A stretch of 64,000 nucleotides of DNA, from positions 158,403-222,402 of the forward strand of contig NZ_JARXWG010000003.1 in NCBI RefSeq assembly GCF_029893105.1. Direction: 5' to 3'. How positions within the stretch are numbered: the stretch's first letter is position 1; the number at the start of each line of letters is the position of its first letter. The notes below the pieces were generated by a model. The model was given only the letters and a program-made list of their open reading frames with translations. It had not been told where the DNA came from and made no database searches. This document shows, in pieces, positions 34,420 to 43,171 of the stretch. The translations under genes and the position numbers were made by a program. The DNA comes from Parabacteroides sp. PF5-9. Its GTDB lineage: Bacteria; Bacteroidota; Bacteroidia; Bacteroidales; Tannerellaceae.

Positions 34420-34507
34420 TCGTTTGACAATTGTCAAACGAATATTCTATAATTATCAAATGATTATTCCACAATTGTGAAACGATCATTCGACAATTGT
34501 CAAATGA
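34420..34507. repeat. family B 22-bp palindrome array, copy 1 (four units)
   Basis: Four AATT-centred palindromes with cores starting at 34429, 34451, 34473 and 34495, exactly 22 bp apart. The consensus is TCRTTYGAC-AATT-GTCRAAYGA, 22 bp with no spacer. The array fills part of the 255-bp gap between the sulfatase and S41 peptidase genes. Confidence 0.9.
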
Positions 34508-34607
34508 ATTCATGTTCAGCAAGTATCTGAAAAATAGGCGGTTGCTTTTTGTGTAAGAATCGGAACGATCAGGGGAGGGTTGATTCGTATTTTTAAAACT
34601 TTTATAA

Positions 34608-34615
34608 TATATTTG
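34608..34615 (+). promoter_or_regulatory. -7 promoter box of the S41 peptidase gene
   Basis: TATATTTG matches TAnnTTTG, 24 bp before the ATG. The nearest upstream TTG (34580-34582) is 25 bp away, longer than usual. Confidence 0.55.
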
Positions 34616-34639
34616 TTCTCAATTCTTAAATAACAGACC

Positions 34640-37600
34640 ATGATTAAAAAGATAATCGTTACCTATTTATTTTTTGCCGCTTTGCCGGTGATGTCGTATG
34701 CTGCTGATGAGGCTCGTTTGTTACGTTTTCCGGCAACGAATGGTGTCGACATTGTTTTCTCCTATGCCGGAGATCTTTATAAAGTGCCTATTGGTGGGGG
34801 CGAAGCTCAACGACTAACCGCCCATGTGGGGTATGAGATGTTCCCCCGTTTTTCACCCGATGGTAAAACGATCGCTTTCACCGGGCAATATGATGGGAAT
34901 ACGGAAGTGTTTACCATACCGGTCTCGGGTGGCGAACCGCTTCGCATAACCTATACGGCAACAAATAGTCGCGACGATCTGGGCGACCGGATGGGACCGA
35001 ATAATATGGTCATGAACTGGCATCCCGACGGCAATCGGATCGTTTATCGTAATCGTCGGGGAGACGGGTTCGTCGGGCAGTTGTATCTGGTCGATAAAGA
35101 GGGGGGATTGTCTGATCGTATTCCGTTGCCCGAAGGGGGATTTTGCAGTTATTCTCCGGACGGGAAACAATTGGCGTATAACCGTGTGATGCGGGAGTTC
35201 CGTACCTGGAAATATTATAAAGGCGGGATGGCCGATGATATCTGGATCTATAACCGGGATAAAAAAGCGGTTGAGAATATTACGAATCATGAAGCGCAAG
35301 ACATTATCCCCATGTGGATTGGCGAGGAGATTTATTTTCTTTCAGACCGCGACCGCACGATGAACCTATTTGTTTACAACACAAAAACCAAGCAAACCGC
35401 TAAGGTCACGAACTTTACCGATTTTGATATTAAATTCCCAACTGCGCATGGCACAACCATTGTTTTTGAAAAGGGTGGATTTATCTATAAAATGGATAGT
35501 AAGACAAAAAATCCGGAAAAGATCCGTATCACGCTTGCTTCCGATAATATTTATGCCCGGAATGAGATCAGAAACGGTGCAGGGTATGTGACTGCTGCCA
35601 GTTTGTCGCCGGACGGACAACGTGTGGTGGTGACTGCACGGGGTGAAGTGTTTAATTTGCCCGTAGAGAAAGGGGTAACCAAAAATATGACTCGTTCACC
35701 GGGCGCACATGATCGGGATGCGCAATGGTCGCCCGACGGAAAACAGATCGCCTATATCTCTGACATCACGGGAGAAACAGAACTTTATATGCAAGAGGCA
35801 ACAGGAGGTGATCCGGTGCAGCTGACCCATCATAATGACACCTATATCCGTTCATTTGAATGGAGTCCGGATTCAAAAAAGATACTTTATACCGACCGTA
35901 AAAACCGGTTGAATTTATTAGATGTAGCCACCCGGCAGGTCAATACGCTTATGCAGGACGCGTATGGTGAATTCAGGGGCGTTAAATTTTCTCCGGATAA
36001 TCATTGGTTGACCTATACGCGTATGGGTGATAACCAATATGCGATCGTCTATGTCTATCATATTATAGAAAAGAAGGAATATCCGATCACGGATAAATGG
36101 TATTCTTCTTCCTCTCCGGTCTTTAGTGCAGATGGTAAATATTTGATCTTTACTTCGGCCCGTGACTTTAATCCGACATACGGTTCTCTGGAATGGAATC
36201 ATGTATACAATAATATGAATGGTGTTTATCTGGCGTTATTATCGAAAGATACGCCTTCTCCTTTTATGGCGAAAGATGCGAAAGTGAGTGTCACAGACAA
36301 TACCAAAAAAGAGGAGACCAAAAAAGAGAATACCCGGAGTGTGACGGTTAAAATTGATCCGGAAGGAATCGCTGATCGGATTATCCAATTGCCGCTTCAG
36401 CCTTCACGTTATTATAACTTTTATGCCAATGGCGATAAAGTCTATTATTTCGGGCGTGGTGGGACAAAAATGTATGATCTGAAAAAACAAAAAGAAGAGG
36501 ATGTGGCCGACGGTGCGAATATGTATGTTGAGCCGGGAAGTAAAAAAGCCTTTTTTATGCGAGGCGGATTGGTTTATGTCACGGATATTCCGACAGGCCG
36601 CGCCGACTTAAGAGAGCCGGTCAATATGACCAATATGTCGCTGACAATCGACTATCAGAAAGAGTGGGCGCAGATTTTTGATGAAGCCTGGCGGGCGTTT
36701 CGTGATGGATTTTATGTGGATAATATGCATGGAGTTGATTGGAAAGCGATCAAGGTGAAGTATGCTGCCCTGTTGCCTTATGTCAAAAACCGGTTGGATC
36801 TGAATTATGTCATAGGGGAAATGATCGGTGAGTTGAATTGTGGGCATGCCTATGTTAATCCGGGCGAATTAGAACGACCCAACCGGATTAAAACCGGATT
36901 GTTAGGTGCGGAGATCTCTCGTGATAAGAGTGGTTTCTTCCGCCTGGAAAAAATATTGGCTGGCGCTTCATGGAATAGTGCATTGCGCTCGCCATTGACA
37001 GAGCCGGGTATTGAGGCGAAAGAGAAAGAGTTTATTGTGGCCATAGACGGTATACCGACCAACAGTGTGAAAGATATGTATGCATTGTTGGTTGGGAAGG
37101 CTGGTGTGCCGACAGAATTATCACTGAACACCACTCCTCAATTAGCCGGAGCCCGCAAGATCGTTATCTCTCCGCTGGAGGAAGAAGAGTCGTTGTATCA
37201 CTATAACTGGATACAGCAAAATATCCGGAAAGTGGAAAAAGCGACGAATGGCCGGGTCGGTTATATTTATATTCCGGATATGGGGCCGGAAGGGTTAAAT
37301 GAATTCTCCCGCTATTTCTATCCGCAACTGGATAAAGAAGGGTTGATTATCGATGATCGTGCCAATGGGGGAGGAAATGTATCTCCGATGATTCTGGAGC
37401 GGTTGTCCCGTGAGGCTTACCGATTGACTATGCGTAGGGGATCTTCTCTGATTGGGACTGTTCCTGATGCGGTACAGGTCGGTCCGAAAGTGGCGTTGAT
37501 TAATAAATATTCGGCATCAGACGGTGATCTGTTCCCTTGGGGATTCCGGGCATTAGGGTTAGGTAAATTGATCGGAACCCGTACCTGGGGAGGGATTGTC

Positions 37601-37858
37601 GGTATCAGTAGTTCACTGCCGTATATGGATGGAACAGATATTCGTGTGCCGTTCTTTACCAGTTATGATCCGAAGAGCGGTGATTGGATTATTGAGAATT
37701 ATGGGGTCGATCCTGATATTGTAGTCGATAATGATCCGATCAAAGAGTGGAATGGTGAAGATCAGCAATTGAATCGTGCCATTGAAGAGGTGATGAAAGA
37801 GTTGCAAAACCACAAATCATTGCCTCAGGCACCTGCTCCACGTGTGTGGAATAAATAA
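34640..37858 (+). CDS. tricorn-like S41 family peptidase
   Basis: A 1072-residue exported protein with a signal peptide (about 1-21). Two beta-propellers follow with TolB/WD40-like repeats (RFSPDGKTIAFTGQYDG near 73, WSPDGKQIAYISD near 365, WSPDSKKILYTD near 412). Then come a Lys/Glu-rich linker near 550, a helical domain and a PDZ domain (about 765-845). The S41 catalytic domain contains GELNCGHAYV (catalytic His region) and the nucleophile Ser in the SDGD motif near residue 959, followed by GTRTWGGIVG. Tricorn proteases trim oligopeptides. With a signal peptide, this one probably acts in the periplasm on imported peptides. It is monocistronic. Confidence 0.92.
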   Translation: MIKKIIVTYLFFAALPVMSYAADEARLLRFPATNGVDIVFSYAGDLYKVPIGGGEAQRLTAHVGYEMFPRFSPDGKTIAFTGQYDGNTEVFTIPVSGGEPLRITYTATNSRDDLGDRMGPNNMVMNWHPDGNRIVYRNRRGDGFVGQLYLVDKEGGLSDRIPLPEGGFCSYSPDGKQLAYNRVMREFRTWKYYKGGMADDIWIYNRDKKAVENITNHEAQDIIPMWIGEEIYFLSDRDRTMNLFVYNTKTKQTAKVTNFTDFDIKFPTAHGTTIVFEKGGFIYKMDSKTKNPEKIRITLASDNIYARNEIRNGAGYVTAASLSPDGQRVVVTARGEVFNLPVEKGVTKNMTRSPGAHDRDAQWSPDGKQIAYISDITGETELYMQEATGGDPVQLTHHNDTYIRSFEWSPDSKKILYTDRKNRLNLLDVATRQVNTLMQDAYGEFRGVKFSPDNHWLTYTRMGDNQYAIVYVYHIIEKKEYPITDKWYSSSSPVFSADGKYLIFTSARDFNPTYGSLEWNHVYNNMNGVYLALLSKDTPSPFMAKDAKVSVTDNTKKEETKKENTRSVTVKIDPEGIADRIIQLPLQPSRYYNFYANGDKVYYFGRGGTKMYDLKKQKEEDVADGANMYVEPGSKKAFFMRGGLVYVTDIPTGRADLREPVNMTNMSLTIDYQKEWAQIFDEAWRAFRDGFYVDNMHGVDWKAIKVKYAALLPYVKNRLDLNYVIGEMIGELNCGHAYVNPGELERPNRIKTGLLGAEISRDKSGFFRLEKILAGASWNSALRSPLTEPGIEAKEKEFIVAIDGIPTNSVKDMYALLVGKAGVPTELSLNTTPQLAGARKIVISPLEEEESLYHYNWIQQNIRKVEKATNGRVGYIYIPDMGPEGLNEFSRYFYPQLDKEGLIIDDRANGGGNVSPMILERLSREAYRLTMRRGSSLIGTVPDAVQVGPKVALINKYSASDGDLFPWGFRALGLGKLIGTRTWGGIVGISSSLPYMDGTDIRVPFFTSYDPKSGDWIIENYGVDPDIVVDNDPIKEWNGEDQQLNRAIEEVMKELQNHKSLPQAPAPRVWNK

Positions 37859-37861
37859 GCA

Positions 37862-37947
37862 AATGAATTATGAATTATGAGTTATGAATTGTAAATTTAA
37901 AGAACATGAATAACCAGTCATAACTCATAATTCATAATTCATAATTG
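37862..37947. repeat. heptamer inverted repeat between the S41 peptidase and exonuclease genes
   Basis: The left arm is four units of ATGAATT-type sequence (37869 onwards). The right arm (37918-37944) is the complementary CATAATT units, each repeating every 7 bp around a spacer of about 25 bp. The long AT-rich hairpin could act as a bidirectional transcription barrier, but has no U-run. Confidence 0.75.
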
Positions 37948-37955
37948 TTTTTATC

Positions 37956-38480
37956 ATGGAGCGTTTCGCAGCAATAGATTTTGAAACAGCAAACAACAAA
38001 CGCAGCAGTGTTTGTAGTGTCGGGATTGCGATCATTGAAAATGATCTGGTCGTCGATAGTATCTACAGTTTGATTCGTCCTTTACCCAATTATTATACCT
38101 ATTGGACCACAGCCATTCATGGCCTGACTCCGGAGGATACCAATGACGCGCCTGATTTTGAGGAAGTATGGGCTCCGATAACACCTTTGTTGGAGGATAT
38201 TCCGTTGGTGGCTCACAACAGTCCGTTTGATGAGGGGTGTTTAAAGGCGGTCTTTCAAGCCTATGATCTGGCTTATCCGAAATATGAGTTTTACTGTACC
38301 TGCCGGTTATCCCGCCGTTATTATCCATTTCTGGAGAATCACAAATTACATACGGTCTCGATGTATTGCGGGTACGACCTGACCAACCATCACCATGCGA
38401 TGGCTGATGCGTATGCCTGTGCACATATTGCTGCGACGATGATGCGTGAAAAAGGGGTGAAGCGGTTGGCGGAGCTATAA
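37956..38480 (+). CDS. DEDDh-family 3'-5' exonuclease
   Basis: A 174-residue DnaQ-like exonuclease. The first motif is AIDFETAN with Asp8 and Glu10. The second is AHNSPFDEG near residue 86. The third is HHAMADAYACAHI near 145, with the His-x4-Asp pair of the DEDDh class. The compact size matches stand-alone exonuclease-domain proteins in DNA repair or RNA maturation rather than a DNA polymerase III epsilon subunit with a clamp-binding tail. The 3' end overlaps the convergent transporter gene by 6 bp. Confidence 0.85.
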   Translation: MERFAAIDFETANNKRSSVCSVGIAIIENDLVVDSIYSLIRPLPNYYTYWTTAIHGLTPEDTNDAPDFEEVWAPITPLLEDIPLVAHNSPFDEGCLKAVFQAYDLAYPKYEFYCTCRLSRRYYPFLENHKLHTVSMYCGYDLTNHHHAMADAYACAHIAATMMREKGVKRLAEL

Positions 38481-39644
38481 TTTGTCTCCTGCAATCCGGT
38501 CTACGACAACGGCTATGGCGCCATCTCCGGTGACATTGCATGCTGTGCCGAAGCTATCCATGGCAATATATAAGGCAATCATTAACGCTTGAAGTGTCTC
38601 GTTAAAACCTAGCATACTCTGCAGAAGGCCTAATGCCGCCATAATAGCTCCTCCCGGAACACCCGGAGCAGCAACCATGGCGATTCCCAGCATCATAATA
38701 AAGCCGGTATACTCCATCAGGGTGACAGGCTCGCCGGCCATAATCATGATGGCCATGGCGCAAGCAACGATTTTCATGGTACTGCCCGATAGGTGAATCG
38801 TAGCGCATAGTGGAACAGTAAATACGGCAATACTCTCCCGTACTCCATTCTTCAACGTTTGAGTTAAAGTGACCGGAATGGTGGCAGCCGATGATTGTGT
38901 ACCCAAGGCTGTGGCGTAAGCCGGTAGCATATTCTTTAAAAGGCGAAAAGGGTTTTTGCCACTCACACTTCCGGCAATGCAGAACTGAATCAATAACAGG
39001 AGTACATGTAGTACGAATATGACGACAATTACTTTTAAGAACATACCGATAATGCTGGCGACTTGTCCACTAACAGTCATATTCAGAAAGATACCGAAGA
39101 TATGAAGAGGCAATAAAGGGATTATGGCTACTTTGATTAATAATTCAACGATCTCTTTGAAATCGTTGAACGCCTGTCGTAAAGTCGTTCCGGCAATATG
39201 GGATAATCCCAGACCGATCGTAAAGGCCAGAACTAAAGCGGTCATTACGTCCATTAATGGAGGCATGGCTACGGTGAAATAGGGCGTCAACATAAAGTCT
39301 TCCGGATTGTCTAATGCGGTAAGCTCTGTACTGACGGATAGTATTTGAGGAAAAATCAAAGAACTGCTGAAATAGGTGAAAAAACCGGAGAAAAGCGTAG
39401 ATCCATAAGCGATTAAAGCTGTAATCAATAGCAGTCTGCCTGCTCCTTTTCCCAGATCACCAATGGCCGGGGCGACCAATCCCAAAATAATGAGCGGGAT
39501 TGAAAAAGAGAGGAAATTACCAAACAGGGAATTAAAAGTAACAAACAGGCGTGCGATACTTCCCGGTAGAAACTGCCCAAACAGTATTCCGGCGAGAATC
39601 GCAATAATTACTTTGCCTAATAAGGAGACTTTAATCTTTTTCAT
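38475..39644 (-). CDS. dicarboxylate/amino acid:cation symporter (DAACS family)
   Basis: A 389-residue inner-membrane transporter with eight helices and two re-entrant loops, as in GltPh and GltP. The serine-rich HP1 hairpin is visible (ALGTQSSAATIPVTL near residue 240). So are the Na+/substrate-binding helix (MKIVACAMAIMIM) and the HP2 tip (APGVPGGAIMAALGL near 325) with a following FNETLQALMIALYIAMDSFGTACNV-type helix, which has the conserved substrate-binding Asp. It probably imports glutamate, aspartate, serine or threonine with Na+ or H+. The gene overlaps the upstream NhaC-type transporter by 14 bp, so the two are cotranscribed. Confidence 0.92.
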   Translation of the reverse strand: MKKIKVSLLGKVIIAILAGILFGQFLPGSIARLFVTFNSLFGNFLSFSIPLIILGLVAPAIGDLGKGAGRLLLITALIAYGSTLFSGFFTYFSSSLIFPQILSVSTELTALDNPEDFMLTPYFTVAMPPLMDVMTALVLAFTIGLGLSHIAGTTLRQAFNDFKEIVELLIKVAIIPLLPLHIFGIFLNMTVSGQVASIIGMFLKVIVVIFVLHVLLLLIQFCIAGSVSGKNPFRLLKNMLPAYATALGTQSSAATIPVTLTQTLKNGVRESIAVFTVPLCATIHLSGSTMKIVACAMAIMIMAGEPVTLMEYTGFIMMLGIAMVAAPGVPGGAIMAALGLLQSMLGFNETLQALMIALYIAMDSFGTACNVTGDGAIAVVVDRIAGDKL

Positions 39645-41079
39645 GGGGCTGATGTATTTTATAACCGGTAGCAGCGATTAATATGCTCATTAACGGACTA
39701 ATCAGGTTGAAGAAACAATAAGGAAAATAAACAAATGTGGAGACACCTAGCACAGTAGCCTGTGTCATTCCGCAGGTGTTCCAAGGGATTAATACGGAAG
39801 TCACTGTAACAGCATCTTCTGTTGTCCGGCTCAATAAACGACTCTCATAACCTTTCTCGGTATAGATATCCGTATACATTTTTCCTGTCAAAATGATGGA
39901 GAGGTATTGGTCGGCCGTAAAGATATTCAATAAAATACCCGACATCACTGTAGAAGCAACCATACTGACACGTCGTTTCATGAAACGGATAAAAACAGAA
40001 GTGAGACTTTCCAGCATACCACTTGCCGTCATCGCTCCTCCAAAACACATGGCGCATATGATAAGCCAGATCGTATCCATCATACCGGCCATACCCCGGG
40101 TCGAGATGAGTTCATTGAGTGCTGTATGGTGTGTCTCTATCTGTGTGTGCCCATAAAAGGAGATCAATAAACCTTTGAATGTGGCTAGAGAATTGCCTTC
40201 CGGCATCCCTGATATTTCCTGTAAGAGATGAGGTTGAAAAAATAAGGCAAACAGACCGGCCAAAGCTGCTGATGCAAATAGAGTGATTATCGAAGGTACT
40301 TTTCGGGCAATCAGAATACCCGTGATCACCGGTACGGCTAACAACCAGAGTGAAGGATTGAATTTTTCTTTTAAAACAGAGGAAAATAAGTCGACCTGTC
40401 CGATGTTTCCCGATTGATTTGTAAAGCCATATAAGGTGAAAATAATCAAAGCGATCAAAAGGGAAGGAACGGTCGTGTAAAGCATATACCTGATATGCGT
40501 AAACAGAGGAGTTCCAGTGACGGATGATGCGAGTACGGTGGTGTCTGATAATGGAGAAATCTTATCCCCGAAATAAGCACCGGAAATAATGGCTCCGGCA
40601 ATCCAACCTGGTGAGAATCCCTGCGCTTCTCCTATACCCATTAAAGCGATTCCGATCGTGGCAATGGTGGTCCATGAACTGCCTGTCATCACCGAGACAA
40701 TGGCACAAATCAAACAGCTGGATACCAGAAAGAAACTGGGATGAATAATTTGCATACCGTAATAAATCAGTGTCGGAACGACTCCACTAATCATCCAGCT
40801 TCCGGCAAGTGCTCCAATCAATAATAAAATGAGAATAGCCGAGGCGACACTTAAAATATTATTGCAGATTGCTTTTTCGATTGTCTTCCATTTGACTTTA
40901 CCAAAGGTCATGGCCAGTAATGAACAAACAGCTGTTGTCGTTAATAAGACGATCTGACTGGCGCCTCCCAAGGTGTCGTTTCCAAAGACCCGGATTGTAA
41001 AGAACAATAAGACAACCAATACTATAACTGGTATCAAGGAGAGGAGTGGAGAGGGTAACTTTTGTGGTTGATTTTCCAT
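39631..41079 (-). CDS. NhaC-family Na+/H+ antiporter
   Basis: A 482-residue transporter. I start at the Met giving MENQPQKLPSP rather than 45 bp upstream. About eleven helices carry NhaC-type signatures, such as CAIVSVMTGSSWTTIATIGIAL near residue 125, ISGAYFGDKISPLSDTTVLAS near 165 and AVTVTSVLIPWNTCG near 430. Family members exchange Na+ for H+ or, in related MleN proteins, malate-2H+ for lactate-Na+. The downstream partner is a Na+-coupled symporter, so the pair may link sodium export to amino-acid import; this is an inference. A TAGATTTG box lies at 41112-41119. Confidence 0.9.
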   Translation of the reverse strand: MENQPQKLPSPLLSLIPVIVLVVLLFFTIRVFGNDTLGGASQIVLLTTTAVCSLLAMTFGKVKWKTIEKAICNNILSVASAILILLLIGALAGSWMISGVVPTLIYYGMQIIHPSFFLVSSCLICAIVSVMTGSSWTTIATIGIALMGIGEAQGFSPGWIAGAIISGAYFGDKISPLSDTTVLASSVTGTPLFTHIRYMLYTTVPSLLIALIIFTLYGFTNQSGNIGQVDLFSSVLKEKFNPSLWLLAVPVITGILIARKVPSIITLFASAALAGLFALFFQPHLLQEISGMPEGNSLATFKGLLISFYGHTQIETHHTALNELISTRGMAGMMDTIWLIICAMCFGGAMTASGMLESLTSVFIRFMKRRVSMVASTVMSGILLNIFTADQYLSIILTGKMYTDIYTEKGYESRLLSRTTEDAVTVTSVLIPWNTCGMTQATVLGVSTFVYFPYCFFNLISPLMSILIAATGYKIHQPHEKD

Positions 41080-41111
41080 GTAATAAATATATCCAAATGC
41101 GTATATGATGA

Positions 41112-41119
41112 CAAATCTA
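41112..41119 (-). promoter_or_regulatory. -7 promoter box of the NhaC-DAACS operon
   Basis: On the minus strand this reads TAGATTTG, matching TAnnTTTG, 32 bp upstream of the start. The intergenic space is shared with the divergent ribF promoter box TATCTTTG at 41143-41150. Confidence 0.5.
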
Positions 41120-41142
41120 CACAAAAAATCGAATTGTATCCG

Positions 41143-41150
41143 TATCTTTG
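41143..41150 (+). promoter_or_regulatory. -7 promoter box of the ribF operon
   Basis: TATCTTTG matches TAnnTTTG, 36 bp before the ribF ATG. A -33 element at standard spacing is not visible. Confidence 0.5.
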
Positions 41151-41186
41151 TTCACTATAACATTGAATACGAACTAAAAGGATCGG

Positions 41187-42107
41187 ATGAAACTTATAAC
41201 TGATATTGCTGAACTAAAGAATGAGATATTGGCAGCCACAATCGGTTTTTTTGATGGAGTTCATTTAGGGCATCGTTATCTGATCAATGATTTAATATCC
41301 ATTGCCCGTCAAAGAGGGATCCCTTCTGCGGTTATCACTTTTCCTGAACATCCCCGTGCTGTCCTTCATGCCGAATATCAACCCAAATTGCTTAATTCGT
41401 ATGAAGAAAAAGTAAGTCTGCTTGAAAAAACAGAACTCGATTACTGCATTATTTTGCCCTTTACACCGGAATTGTCTCACTTGTCTGCCGAACAGTTTAT
41501 CAAAGAAATTCTGGTGGGAGAATTACATCTGAAGACATTATTGGTGGGGTATGATCATCGTTTCGGACACGATCGGACGGAAGGGTATGATGCGTATGTG
41601 AACTACGGGAAGCAGTATGGCCTTGAAGTATTGCAATCGACCCCTTATGCCGAAGGTCGTTTAGCTGTAAGCTCTTCAGAAATTCGCCGTTTACTTGTGG
41701 CTGGAGAAGTGGAAGATGCTGCACGTCTATTGACATATCCCTATCTGTTAAAGGGGCGTATTGCAGACGGGCATAAGATTGGGCGAACATTAGGTTTTCC
41801 TACCGCCAATATTCAATTAAGCGAGCCTTATAAAATTATCCCGGCGATCGGTGTGTATGCCGTGTGGGTCTATCTGGAAGAAAAACGGTATAAAGGGATG
41901 TTGTATATCGGTGATCGTCCAACATTGAACAATGGTGATGATATCACATTGGAAGTGCATATTCTGGATTTCTCCGGAGATATTTATAATAATGAAATAA
42001 GCGTATCGTTTGTACATTATGTACGTGGTGATATTAAGTTCGACTCTTTGGAAGCACTATCCAAGCAGCTTGAAAATGATCGCGAAACAGTAAGAAAATA
42101 CCTCTAA
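41187..42107 (+). CDS. ribF: bifunctional riboflavin kinase / FAD synthetase
   Basis: A 306-residue enzyme making FMN and then FAD. The N-terminal nucleotidyltransferase shows IGFFDGVHLGHRYLI near residue 15, VGYDHRFGHDRTEGY near 122 and VSSSEIRRLL near 160. The C-terminal flavokinase shows KGRIADGHKIGRTLGFPTAN near 190, with the PTAN motif, and the conserved Glu in LEVHILDF. Length is standard. It starts a tight plus-strand operon, 9 bp before the M20 deacylase gene, then flippase and asparagine-synthase-like genes, which have no obvious link to flavins. Confidence 0.96.
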   Translation: MKLITDIAELKNEILAATIGFFDGVHLGHRYLINDLISIARQRGIPSAVITFPEHPRAVLHAEYQPKLLNSYEEKVSLLEKTELDYCIILPFTPELSHLSAEQFIKEILVGELHLKTLLVGYDHRFGHDRTEGYDAYVNYGKQYGLEVLQSTPYAEGRLAVSSSEIRRLLVAGEVEDAARLLTYPYLLKGRIADGHKIGRTLGFPTANIQLSEPYKIIPAIGVYAVWVYLEEKRYKGMLYIGDRPTLNNGDDITLEVHILDFSGDIYNNEISVSFVHYVRGDIKFDSLEALSKQLENDRETVRKYL

Positions 42108-42116
42108 TCTGCACAG

Positions 42117-43169
42117 ATGGAAAATTATTATGAAGCGATTGACCTTTTAAAAGGGATGATTAGCCGCCCGTCATTTAGCCGGGAAGAGCAGGAGGTGGCT
42201 GATTATCTGGAGTCGAGTTGGAAGAAAAAGAATGAGGTCTGCCGTAAAGGCAATAACCTCTGGATGATTGCTCCCGATTATGATCCGAAGAAACCGACTA
42301 TCCTTTTAAACTCACATATTGATACGGTTAAACCTGTTGCCGGATGGACCTACGACCCTTTTCAACCGGACGAAACAATAGAGGACAAACTCTTCGGGCT
42401 CGGCAGTAATGATGCCGGAGCAAGTGTTGTCTCCTTGTATACAACCTTTCGCGTCTTATCATCAAAGAGACAGCCCTATAATCTGATTTTTCTGGCATCC
42501 TGTGAAGAAGAGGTTTCCGGAAAGAACGGAATTGAAAGCGTTTTGCCCGAATTACCCAAGATCGCATTCGGTCTTGTCGGGGAACCGACCGGTATGCAAC
42601 CTGCAATTGCCGAAAAAGGATTGATGGTATTGGATTGTATCGCCCATGGGAAAGCCGGACATGCTGCGCGTGATGAAGGTATTAATGCTATTTCACTGGC
42701 AATTAAAGCGATCGAATGGTTCAATACCTACCAGTTTCCAGAACAAAGCGACTTGTTGGGGCCGGTAAAAATGAGTGTGACCATGATTCATGCCGGGACA
42801 CAACATAATGTGATTCCGGATCATTGTGAGTTTACGGTAGATATTCGTTCGAATGAGTGTTATTCCAACGAGGCATTGTTTGAGTTGATCTGTCAGCAGG
42901 TCGATTGTGACGTGCGAGCGCGAAGTTTTCGTTTGAATTCCAGTAAAACCGAACCGGATCATCCGTTTGTGCAGCGCGCATTATTGATGGGTAAGACGCC
43001 ATTTGGCTCACCCACATTAAGTGATCAGGCGTTAATGCCTTTCCCTTCGGTTAAGATTGGTCCAGGGGATTCAGCCCGTTCCCATTCGGCAGATGAATAT
43101 ATCTGTCTGAGTGAGATACGGGAAGCTATCGATACATACGTGCGATTGCTGGACGGATTATCCCTATAA
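42117..43169 (+). CDS. argE: M20 family metallo-deacylase, probably acyl-ornithine deacetylase
   Basis: A 350-residue cytosolic peptidase-fold enzyme. The metal-binding sequence is LNSHIDTVKPVAGW near residue 63, with the catalytic His and Asp; LGSNDAGASVVSL near 96 follows. ASCEEEVSGKNGIES near 127 contributes the general-base Glu, and VGEPTGMQPAIAEKG near 155 is the typical M20 substrate loop. In Bacteroidetes this position in the arginine pathway is filled by an N-succinyl/acetyl-citrulline or -ornithine deacylase, matching the succinyl-type ArgF' encoded at 51968. The assignment among M20 hydrolases is by similarity and pathway logic, not proof. It is 2 bp ahead of the flippase gene. Confidence 0.82.
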   Translation: MENYYEAIDLLKGMISRPSFSREEQEVADYLESSWKKKNEVCRKGNNLWMIAPDYDPKKPTILLNSHIDTVKPVAGWTYDPFQPDETIEDKLFGLGSNDAGASVVSLYTTFRVLSSKRQPYNLIFLASCEEEVSGKNGIESVLPELPKIAFGLVGEPTGMQPAIAEKGLMVLDCIAHGKAGHAARDEGINAISLAIKAIEWFNTYQFPEQSDLLGPVKMSVTMIHAGTQHNVIPDHCEFTVDIRSNECYSNEALFELICQQVDCDVRARSFRLNSSKTEPDHPFVQRALLMGKTPFGSPTLSDQALMPFPSVKIGPGDSARSHSADEYICLSEIREAIDTYVRLLDGLSL

Positions 43170-43171
43170 AT

